Under the pieces are notes generated by a model, which searched no databases, was not told where the DNA came from, and saw only the letters and a list, made by a program, of their open reading frames with translations. Positions 32,094 to 37,233 of a stretch of DNA of 44,766 nucleotides are shown here, in pieces; position 1 is the first letter of the stretch, and each line of letters starts with the position of its first letter. A program made the translations under genes and the position numbers. Source of the stretch: a virus; the IMG/VR virus record IMGVR_UViG_3300020462_000010, positions 1 through 44,766 of that record. One strand, written 5' to 3'.

Positions 32094-32389
32094 TGGAAAA
32101 CGATAAACATGTATCTGTATCTGATGATTCAAAAGTAGCAATACCACTCAGAAACCTTATCAGTATCTTAGGTGCCGTTGCTGTATCTACCTGGGCATAC
32201 TATGGTGTTATTGAAAGACTTAACTCTTTAGAAAGCACTGTTAATAGTCATTGGGAAGAGATTGAAGAAAATGATGATTGGATTGATGGGTTTGAACCAC
32301 CTAAGGCAGTTCAAGATACTGTGGAAAGAGTTAGACAACTGGAACTCAGACTGGTTAAAATAGAAACTATTATTAATATGGGGAAGTAA
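32093..32389 (+). CDS. Membrane-anchored coiled-coil protein, 98 residues
   Basis: A hydrophobic helix lies at about residues 18-40 (LRNLISILGAVAVSTWAYYG), followed by a coiled coil (VIERLNSLESTVNSHWEEIE) and a second charged helix near the end. It is coupled to the nuclease gene (TAATG). The anchored-coil plan resembles phage spanin or XhlA-like helpers. Function not proven. Confidence 0.6.
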   Translation: MENDKHVSVSDDSKVAIPLRNLISILGAVAVSTWAYYGVIERLNSLESTVNSHWEEIEENDDWIDGFEPPKAVQDTVERVRQLELRLVKIETIINMGK

Positions 32390-32390
32390 A

Positions 32391-32480
32391 ATGATGAGTG
32401 GTTTATTTGTATTTGGATTTATTACTTTATTAACTTATACACTACATATTACATGGCCTATAAAAAAAGGTAAAAATTAA
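32391..32480 (+). CDS. Membrane micropeptide, 29 residues
   Basis: ATG 32391 begins one base after the previous stop. The peptide (MMSGLFVFGFITLLTYTLHI plus nine residues) is one hydrophobic helix with a basic tail KKGKN, a positive-inside C-terminus. The next gene starts two bases after its stop. It may be a lysis or envelope micropeptide. Confidence 0.5.
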   Translation: MMSGLFVFGFITLLTYTLHITWPIKKGKN

Positions 32481-32481
32481 A

Positions 32482-32751
32482 ATGCAAAAATTAATTAACG
32501 GAATCGCATTACTTTCGGGACTTGTAACACTATCCATTGTTGGTGCCGGAGCATATCTTTATCTCAATAAGGATGCAATGATTGAGCAAGTAAAGGAACA
32601 AGCAACAGAACAAATTACTAAAACAATTACGGAAGCACTTCCTGGTATGATTAATTCTTCACTACCAGAAATGCCTAGTATGACTGGTAATGTCCTTCCA
32701 GAATCTTCTCAATCAGTTCCTCCGATGACTGGTGGAGCATTGCCTTTCTGA
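32482..32751 (+). CDS. Small anchored protein, 89 residues
   Basis: An N-terminal hydrophobic segment (MQKLINGIALLSGLVTLSIV, about 1-28) would be a signal anchor. A charged helix (MIEQVKEQATEQITKTITEA) and a Pro/Ser/Met-rich low-complexity tail follow. No family is recognised. Its position in a run of membrane micro-genes suggests envelope interaction. Confidence 0.55.
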   Translation: MQKLINGIALLSGLVTLSIVGAGAYLYLNKDAMIEQVKEQATEQITKTITEALPGMINSSLPEMPSMTGNVLPESSQSVPPMTGGALPF

Positions 32752-32798
32752 AAACTTTATGAGAATTGTTAAATATATAATAGTAGATGTGAATTCGT

Positions 32799-32930
32799 AT
32801 GACTGTTTCTAATTCGAAAAGAAAAAGATCAACTGTAAAGAAAAAATCTGATAATGAAAATAGATTTTTTCTTTATGTGATTTTTTATCACTTGTTTACA
32901 GGTATTGCTGGAATTTTTAAGAATGATTGA
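32799..32930 (+). CDS. Basic small protein with a membrane-like C-terminus, 43 residues
   Basis: MTVSNSKRKRSTVKKKSDNE is strongly basic, followed by an aromatic hydrophobic stretch (FFLYVIFYHLFTGIAGIF). The stop overlaps the next ATG as TGATG. An AT-rich TATAAT (32776-32781) upstream could be a -10. Function unknown. Confidence 0.5.
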   Translation: MTVSNSKRKRSTVKKKSDNENRFFLYVIFYHLFTGIAGIFKND

Positions 32931-33637
32931 TGGAGAATATTCCTAATATTGATATTGGTATACGTCCGATATTCATAAGACCGATTGGAACTATGGATAT
33001 TCCTAAGTATGTGATTGCACCATCACAATCAATACCAACTGCTGTACCTGTAACAGTTCAACTTGGTGTTCCTATTGTCAATCTTCCTGGATGTGTAGAA
33101 TCTAATAAGGAAAATAATCCAAAGAATACTGCTCTTATTCAAGATGATCCGAATGGAACATTAACTTTTTGTGATGGATCATTACCATCATATAAACCTA
33201 TAGATTTTAATGCTGAAGAATATCTTCAACCATCAAAAGCACCTGTCCCTCCTTATAAACCTCCGGAGACAGATTTTAAATCACCCCAAATTAAACCACC
33301 TATTATACCCAAAACTGAAATACCTGTAATTACGACTGAAGAAAAAGAAGAACCTGTAATAGAAGAAACTGTTAATATCGTAGATTACTTACCTCCATTA
33401 GAAGCAGTTGTATCAACTACTGTTATTGCTGCTGCTGCGGCAACTAGTGCATTAGTTGCTAGACCATTAGCAAATTTTCTTTTGAAAATTATTAGACCTG
33501 TTGTTAAGAAATTAATTAAAACTACTTCTACTAAATTGGGTAAAGAAGAAGTTATATTAAGTGTCGTTGAACGAAGAGAAGTTCAAAGAGAGAAAAGTGA
33601 AGCAGTGAGAGCAATTAGGAAATTAAGGGGACGTTGA
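32930..33637 (+). CDS. Pro-rich protein with a C-terminal hydrophobic helix
   Basis: I chose ATG 32930 (MENIPNIDIGIRPIFI). The 235-residue protein has a strand-rich start with many Ile and Pro, two Cys (about 55 and 81), a long Pro-rich linker (about 95-145), a hydrophobic Ala-rich helix (about 158-180) and a basic helical tail. It looks extended and membrane-tethered. A tail or envelope-associated late protein is possible. The 3' end overlaps the convergent minus-strand gene by 15 bases with no terminator between. Confidence 0.6.
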   Translation: MENIPNIDIGIRPIFIRPIGTMDIPKYVIAPSQSIPTAVPVTVQLGVPIVNLPGCVESNKENNPKNTALIQDDPNGTLTFCDGSLPSYKPIDFNAEEYLQPSKAPVPPYKPPETDFKSPQIKPPIIPKTEIPVITTEEKEEPVIEETVNIVDYLPPLEAVVSTTVIAAAAATSALVARPLANFLLKIIRPVVKKLIKTTSTKLGKEEVILSVVERREVQREKSEAVRAIRKLRGR

Positions 33638-34471
33638 TATAGTACCACCAAGATCTTCTGCTTTCTTTGATACTGGTGATGGAATAGAATGTTTATGTTG
33701 TGGAATTACTCCGCCTGGATTAGTGACTATAATATCTGCACACACTGAGTAATACGGACTTTTGGGGTGGAAATAAATTCCTTGTTTCTTAAGTTCTCCA
33801 CAATTCTTAAGTCTGGCAATTTCAAAGTCTAATCTTTTATTTGCAATCATTTGTTGCTGCATTTCAATTTGAGTTGCAACTGCTTCTTTACATTGATTTT
33901 GTAATTTACTATCTAATGGTTTAGACCAAGTAGCAGAAAATCCAAGACTCAAACTATAGTTATCTTTCTGTCCTGTTCTTATTGGAACTTGGTATAATAT
34001 ATTTCCAGGATTATCTAAAGAACCATCTTCATTAAGGTCTCTTAAATCATACACTGGGTCATCATAAAAATCTTCAAATGGTTTCTGTGCTGATACGGCA
34101 CCTGTTACATAGGGTGTAAAGTTGAGAGTGGGACCTTGACATTGTATACCTCCACCGTAGGTGTTTGTAATGTAAGGTCCCTGAAGGACTTGTATAGCCT
34201 GGTTTGTAACGGAACCTGAAGAGTTAGCAACAGGAGCAGCAGTAGCAGAGACACCACCAACAGTTTCAGCATAAGAAGGAGTTGCAAATAATAATGTAAT
34301 TACTGGGAGAAGATACTTGTAGTAGTTGTAACGCTGTCTAATTCTGTTGTTCTTTGTATGATTGTTTGATTTGAAATTCCAGGACCTTGATAGGTTTCTG
34401 TAAATTGAAATGCCTGTCCTGGTTTTGTTACTGACCAGTTGGGTTTGTTGTTTAGATTTAGATTCGTCCAT
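33623..34471 (-). CDS. Exported protein, third gene of the minus-strand unit; start uncertain
   Basis: The frame is open to ATG 34471, but the signal peptide (YKYLLPVITLLFATPSYA) begins about 55 residues inside it and the first 171 bases lie under the upstream gene. No ATG, GTG or TTG exists near the signal peptide. The upstream stop forms TAATT (34302-34298), where the other junction in this unit has TAATG, and another ATT at 34342-34340 would give a normal basic n-region. A rare AUU start, a sequencing change or use of the long form are all possible. The mature part has four Cys and a Gln/Lys-rich helix (about 190-220). Function unknown. Confidence 0.65.
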   Translation of the reverse strand: MDESKSKQQTQLVSNKTRTGISIYRNLSRSWNFKSNNHTKNNRIRQRYNYYKYLLPVITLLFATPSYAETVGGVSATAAPVANSSGSVTNQAIQVLQGPYITNTYGGGIQCQGPTLNFTPYVTGAVSAQKPFEDFYDDPVYDLRDLNEDGSLDNPGNILYQVPIRTGQKDNYSLSLGFSATWSKPLDSKLQNQCKEAVATQIEMQQQMIANKRLDFEIARLKNCGELKKQGIYFHPKSPYYSVCADIIVTNPGGVIPQHKHSIPSPVSKKAEDLGGTISTSP

Positions 34472-34743
34472 GATGAAGTCACCCCATCGATGTTATTAGG
34501 TGTAGAACTAGTTCCTGGTGTTATACTAGAACCATCCATTTGGACATTGGTTCCAGTTACACTATATTGGTATCCTGTATTATAATTTATAGAATTTATA
34601 GTTTCACTTACTGTAGTTTTTGTTTCTGTTGTGGATGTTTGGGATCCTTGTGTGAAATTAGGAACAACTGGGACTGCTCCTACTGGTTGAAGCAGTCCAT
34701 GTATAATACCTAAAATTAAACCCAATCCAATTGATTCTCTCAT
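34300..34743 (-). CDS. Exported Thr/Ser-rich protein
   Basis: The 147 residues start with a signal peptide (MRESIGLGLILGIIHGLLQP, cleavage near 23) and continue as a Thr, Ser, Asn and Gln-rich beta-type chain (TETKTTVSETINSINYNTGY). No Cys is present. The start overlaps the upstream stop as TAATG (34745-34741). It probably acts outside the cytoplasm, like its two neighbours. Confidence 0.65.
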   Translation of the reverse strand: MRESIGLGLILGIIHGLLQPVGAVPVVPNFTQGSQTSTTETKTTVSETINSINYNTGYQYSVTGTNVQMDGSSITPGTSSTPNNIDGVTSSWTNLNLNNKPNWSVTKPGQAFQFTETYQGPGISNQTIIQRTTELDSVTTTTSIFSQ

Positions 34744-35246
34744 TATCTTATTGTAATTTCAGATACAAACTGTCCTGTTGCACTTGTTCCTGCACCACCG
34801 GCAGTTAGAGTTCCGATAGCACCAGAAGAATCAATAGAACCTGCAAGAGTTCCTGCAACACCACCGGCAGTTGTAGTAACTTCTCCATAAGCAGGGAGAG
34901 AACCTACAACACCTGAAGTAACATCTGTTCCAGAGTTGATTACATTAACGGCATCTCCTTGTGTAAATGCCTCAGTGAAGGTGATTGCTGCACCATCGTT
35001 TGTTTGTGTATATGTGCCAGCATTCATTGTTGCAGCATCTGTTGCACCTGCTGGTGCTGTGAGACCACCAAGAGTTGCTGAAACATTACTACCACTTACG
35101 GAGTATGAACTTCCAATTCTTGTTGCTTGTGATGCTGCTGCATCAACAGTTAATTGAACACTTGAAGATAATCTACTTGTAATATCGGCATGTGCTGAAG
35201 GTGCCATCAAAAACATAATACCAAAAAACAGCAGAGATTTTTTCAT
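34743..35246 (-). CDS. Exported Gly/Ala/Thr-rich protein, first gene of the minus-strand unit
   Basis: I chose ATG 35246 (MKKSLLFFGIMFLMAPSAHA), a textbook signal peptide cleaved near residue 20; a TTG at 35258 is also in frame. The mature part is Gly/Ala/Thr/Ser-rich and beta-like (SSYSVSGSNVSATLGGLTAP). The second protein has a similar YSVTGTNV motif, so the two may share a fold. Such exported trios lie in reverse orientation in cyanomyoviruses as I recall, without assigned function. Confidence 0.7.
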   Translation of the reverse strand: MKKSLLFFGIMFLMAPSAHADITSRLSSSVQLTVDAAASQATRIGSSYSVSGSNVSATLGGLTAPAGATDAATMNAGTYTQTNDGAAITFTEAFTQGDAVNVINSGTDVTSGVVGSLPAYGEVTTTAGGVAGTLAGSIDSSGAIGTLTAGGAGTSATGQFVSEITIR

Positions 35247-35309
35247 TTTTCGATGCAATTGTTTTACAATTATTTAGTTATAAATAATGTGAAACAAAAA
35301 TGATATGAA
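35247..35309. promoter_or_regulatory. Divergent control region between minus and plus units
   Basis: This short gap holds a perfect palindrome AATTGT-TTT-ACAATT (35257-35271) and the exact late octamer TATAAATA (35279-35286) on the + strand, 24 bases before ATG 35310. The palindrome lies where a minus-strand promoter or operator would be expected. Confidence 0.55.
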
Positions 35310-35522
35310 ATGAACGAACAGCAAAATCACCTTTCGCAATTATTGGAACAGAGAAATAATCTTGCATCTAAGTTAGAAAATATTAATAGTGAATCTACAA
35401 GAACAAGAGAACTGATGTTTAAAACTCAGGGTGCTATTGAGTATCTGGAGGCAACCGGAGTCAAATTGCCGGAACCTGAACCAGAAGCAGAAGTGTCTGA
35501 GACGGAAGTCGTAGAGGGTTGA
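35310..35522 (+). CDS. Small coiled-coil protein, 70 residues
   Basis: Residues about 1-50 form a continuous helix with heptad spacing (LSQLLEQRNNLASKLENINS), followed by a Pro/Glu tail (LPEPEPEAEVSE). It is driven by a late promoter and its 3' end contains the -35 of the tRNA promoter. Similar proteins occur widely in cyanophages in my recollection. Function unknown. Confidence 0.65.
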   Translation: MNEQQNHLSQLLEQRNNLASKLENINSESTRTRELMFKTQGAIEYLEATGVKLPEPEPEAEVSETEVVEG

Positions 35523-35547
35523 CGCACAGACCATAAGGAATTATAAT
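35519..35547 (+). promoter_or_regulatory. Sigma70-type promoter of the RNA and tRNA cluster
   Basis: TTGACG (35519-35524), a 17-bp spacer and TATAAT (35542-35547) form a near-consensus promoter. Transcription would begin about 35554, ten bases before the structured RNA. Confidence 0.8.
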
Positions 35548-35563
35548 ATGAGGGTACACATAT

Positions 35564-35661
35564 GTGGAGGGGACACAGACGCTAGAGAAAAGGCATTTTC
35601 TCATTACAGTAGTAGTTAGTTCCGTAAAGGAGGGTCGGGAATCTGTATACCCCGCCTCCAC
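35564..35661 (+). ncRNA. Candidate structured RNA upstream of tRNA-Arg
   Basis: GTGGAGG (35564-35570) pairs with CCTCCAC (35655-35661). GG (35571-35572) pairs with CC (35652-35653) past a bulged G, and ACAGA (35575-35579) pairs with TCTGT (35642-35646). Inside are a perfect 7-bp hairpin GAGAAAA-GGCA-TTTTCTC (35585-35602) and a TTCC/GGAA stem (35620-35641). The element ends two bases before tRNA-Arg and follows a strong promoter. No coding frame explains it. It lacks a TTC-type T-loop, so it is not a normal tRNA. Function unknown. Confidence 0.55.
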
Positions 35662-35663
35662 GT

Positions 35664-35737
35664 GGGCAAGTAGCTCAGATGGACAGAGCCACGCACTTCT
35701 AATGCGTTGGTCGGGGGTTCGAGTCCCTCCTTGCCTG
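35664..35737 (+). tRNA. tRNA-Arg (anticodon TCT)
   Basis: The cloverleaf has acceptor GGGCAAG/CTTGCCT with a terminal G-T pair, anticodon loop CTTCTAA and T-loop TTCGAGT. CCA is not encoded. It reads AGA, a codon common in AT-rich phage genes. Confidence 0.95.
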
Positions 35738-35739
35738 TC

Positions 35740-35761
35740 GTAGATGTATAAATATATCTAC
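35740..35761 (+). promoter_or_regulatory. Late promoter octamer inside a palindrome between tRNAs
   Basis: GTAGAT (35740-35745) and ATCTAC (35756-35761) flank TATAAATA (35747-35754). The octamer would allow late transcription of tRNA-Asn and the genes beyond, separate from tRNA-Arg. Confidence 0.55.
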
Positions 35762-35768
35762 TTTACAA

Positions 35769-35842
35769 TCCCCTGTAGCTCAATCAGGCAGAGCACGAAG
35801 CTGTTAACTTTGGGGTTACTGGTTCGATTCCAGTCGGGGGAG
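35769..35842 (+). tRNA. tRNA-Asn (anticodon GTT)
   Basis: Acceptor TCCCCTG pairs with CGGGGGA (one T-G pair). The anticodon loop is CTGTTAA and the T-loop TTCGATT. Length is 74 bases. Confidence 0.95.
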
Positions 35843-35844
35843 TT

Positions 35845-35920
35845 GCCAGTGTAGCTCAGTTGGTAGAGCAGGGTACTTGTAATACTCAGGTCGGGCGTTC
35901 AAATCGTCTCACTGGCTCCA
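35845..35920 (+). tRNA. tRNA-Thr (anticodon TGT) with encoded CCA
   Basis: Acceptor GCCAGTG pairs perfectly with CACTGGC. The anticodon loop is CTTGTAA and the T-loop TTCAAAT. CCA is encoded at 35918-35920, unlike the other tRNAs here, and the next tRNA begins at the following base. Confidence 0.95.
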
Positions 35921-35993
35921 GGGGTTTTAGCTCAGTTGGTAGAGCGCCTGCTTTGCAAGCAGGATGTCATCGGTTCGAGTCCGATATTCTCCA
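35921..35993 (+). tRNA. tRNA-Ala (anticodon TGC) with imperfect acceptor stem
   Basis: The anticodon arm CCTGC-TTTGCAA-GCAGG and T-loop TTCGAGT are clear. The acceptor GGGGTTT against ATTCTCC leaves two T-T mismatches and one G-T pair. It may be partly degraded, or the mismatches may be tolerated or edited. Confidence 0.9.
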
Positions 35994-35994
35994 C

Positions 35995-36023
35995 TTGACA
36001 AGATTGAATTCTTGTCATATAAT
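35995..36023 (+). promoter_or_regulatory. Perfect consensus promoter with internal palindrome
   Basis: TTGACA (35995-36000), 17 bp and TATAAT (36018-36023) match sigma70 consensus at every base. An 8-bp inverted repeat, TGACAAGA (35996-36003) and TCTTGTCA (36010-36017), fills the -35 and spacer, suggesting an operator. It drives tRNA-Gly and perhaps the outer-membrane gene. Confidence 0.85.
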
Positions 36024-36048
36024 ACTTCTTGTGTGAAGGAAGTGTGTC

Positions 36049-36064
36049 GGGAGAGTAATCTCCC
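36049..36064 (+). promoter_or_regulatory. Hairpin in the tRNA-Gly leader
   Basis: GGGAGA-GTAA-TCTCCC is a perfect 6-bp stem with a GNRA-type tetraloop, ending five bases before tRNA-Gly. It may guide 5' processing; no T-run follows, so it is not a terminator. Confidence 0.6.
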
Positions 36065-36069
36065 ACTAT

Positions 36070-36141
36070 GCGGGTGTAGTTCAGTGGTAGAACGTCAGCC
36101 TTCCAAGCTGAATGTCGTCGGTTCGAATCCGATCACCCGCT
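36070..36141 (+). tRNA. tRNA-Gly (anticodon TCC)
   Basis: Acceptor GCGGGTG pairs with CACCCGC. The anticodon loop is CTTCCAA and the T-loop TTCGAAT. It is the last of the five tRNAs and has its own promoter. Confidence 0.95.
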
Positions 36142-36172
36142 TTCGGGTTATCCGAATACCCGAAAAAATGAT

Positions 36173-36186
36173 GAGTATAAATACTC
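36173..36186 (+). promoter_or_regulatory. Late promoter octamer in a palindrome before the outer-membrane protein gene
   Basis: GAGTATAAATACTC is a perfect 5-bp inverted repeat holding TATAAATA (36176-36183). It precedes a 95-base leader of the gene at 36280. Confidence 0.65.
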
Positions 36187-36190
36187 TGAA

Positions 36191-36258
36191 GTTACTCTGG
36201 TAACGAATTACAACAGAACCAGTCGAGGTTCTTAACATCTGCGGGTAACCATTCCGCA
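36191..36258 (+). promoter_or_regulatory. Triple-hairpin leader of the outer-membrane protein gene
   Basis: Three stems follow each other: GTTAC/GTAAC (36191-36204), GAACC/GGTTC (36216-36231) and TGCGG/CCGCA (36240-36258). Then comes GAGG, the ribosome site of ATG 36280. The leader would be present in the late transcript and could stabilise it or control translation. Confidence 0.55.
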
Positions 36259-36279
36259 AGTAAAAAACGAGGAAAACAA

Positions 36280-36663
36280 ATGTTTAAAACGACTATCGCT
36301 GCAGCTGCCGCTGCAATTGCTCTTGCCCCTGCTGCCGCCCTAGCCGGACCCTATGTAAATGTAGAAACGAACGCTGGTTGGACCGGTGACGACTACACTG
36401 GTGCCGTTACCGATTTTGGAATCGGATATGAAGGTAATATTGGTGATGGTGGTTCTGCCTGGTATATCCAGGGAGGCCCTGCACTAGTCTCTCCTGATGG
36501 TGAAGAAACTGAAACACGTTTCTCTGGTAAGGTTGGAGTATCTGCTGCTCTTTCCAGTTCTGTCGGTGTATACGGAGAACTGAGTGCTTTAACTGCTGAC
36601 ACTGATCTTTCTTTCGATGATCTAAACGTTGGTGGTAAGTTGGGTCTTAAGTATTCCTTCTGA
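36280..36663 (+). CDS. Small outer-membrane barrel-like protein 1
   Basis: The 127 residues start with a signal peptide (MFKTTIAAAAAAIALAPAAA, cleavage near LAG/PYV). Alternating strands such as TDFGIGYEGNIG, AWYIQGGPALVS, FSGKVGVSAALS and SVGVYGELSAL follow, with a terminal LGLKYSF ending in Phe, the usual mark of outer-membrane barrels. It is too short for a full porin and may be a small eight-strand barrel. The host outer membrane is the likely destination. A terminator follows. Confidence 0.75.
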   Translation: MFKTTIAAAAAAIALAPAAALAGPYVNVETNAGWTGDDYTGAVTDFGIGYEGNIGDGGSAWYIQGGPALVSPDGEETETRFSGKVGVSAALSSSVGVYGELSALTADTDLSFDDLNVGGKLGLKYSF

Positions 36664-36696
36664 TCTTCTATATAAAATAAACATCTAGATGTTCGG

Positions 36697-36725
36697 AGAT
36701 CCTGACGAGGGTCTCCTTTTTTATG
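36697..36725 (+). terminator. Terminator after outer-membrane protein 1
   Basis: GGAGATCC pairs with GGGTCTCC (8 bp, one T-G pair, loop TGACGA), followed by a T-run. No -10 follows at the usual distance, unlike the composite elements elsewhere. Confidence 0.85.
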
Positions 36726-36780
36726 CTTTGGTTTAGGGGTGGTTAAAATTAGTATAACCCACTCTATATACTGAGGTTTA

Positions 36781-36835
36781 CTTTAAGTCAACTTAATTTT
36801 TACTTAAAGACAGATCTGAATGGGTCTGTTATAAT
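36781..36835 (+). promoter_or_regulatory. Pho-box-like direct repeats and -10 before the barrel-pstS genes
   Basis: CTTTAAGT (36781), CTTAATTT (36792) and CTTAAAGA (36803) recur exactly every 11 bp, the layout of a cyanobacterial Pho box (8-bp repeats with 3-bp gaps, CTTAACCT-like). TATAAT follows at 36830-36835. The first and last repeats also form an inverted pair. Host PhoB control of the pstS unit is a reasonable inference. Confidence 0.6.
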
Positions 36836-36866
36836 AACCAAGTAATCACAAAACAAGAAAAAACAA

Positions 36867-37223
36867 ATGAAAGCATTCGCAGTTGCCCTGCTCGGTCTGG
36901 CGATCTCCGCCCCCGCCATGGCAGGTCCATATGTAGAGTCCAAGTCCGAGTTCAAAGGAACTGATGAGGAGTTCAGTAAGCAAGTCCACCAAGGACGTAT
37001 AGGATATGAGTGGAAGACAGGAAACTTTGCTCCATACATCGAAGGTGGTGCTGGAGTATCTGTTCCTGATGGTGGTGAGCAAGAAGGTTTTACTGCTCTT
37101 GAACTTGGTAGTAAAGTAAAGATCACTGATAATTTCAGTGCTTATGGTAAGTGGGAGAACATTTTCCAAGAAGATTCTACCCGAGATTGGAAAGTAGAAG
37201 TCGGCACCAAGTATAAGTTCTGA
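36867..37223 (+). CDS. Small outer-membrane barrel-like protein 2
   Basis: The 118 residues open with a signal peptide (MKAFAVALLGLAISAPAMAG) and share the GPYVES/GPYVNV mature start with protein 1. Strands include GRIGYEWKTGNFAPYIEGGA and FSAYGKWENIF, and the protein ends VGTKYKF with C-terminal Phe. It lies 10 bases upstream of pstS under the Pho-box-like promoter, so it may be a phosphate-related outer-membrane channel or surface protein. Confidence 0.75.
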   Translation: MKAFAVALLGLAISAPAMAGPYVESKSEFKGTDEEFSKQVHQGRIGYEWKTGNFAPYIEGGAGVSVPDGGEQEGFTALELGSKVKITDNFSAYGKWENIFQEDSTRDWKVEVGTKYKF

Positions 37224-37233
37224 GCATTAGATA

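Noticed and set aside
34936-35157. Plus-strand ORF inside the exported protein gene
   Set aside because: It lies wholly antisense to a gene with a clear signal peptide and has no start signal.
35564-35661. The structured RNA as a sixth tRNA or a tmRNA
   Set aside because: It has a 7-bp closing stem but no TTC-type T-loop, no recognisable anticodon arm and is too short for tmRNA.
36142-36165. Hairpin after tRNA-Gly as a terminator
   Set aside because: TTCGGGT/ACCCGAA is a good stem, but it is followed by A residues, not T, on the + strand, and on the minus strand the T-run lies upstream.
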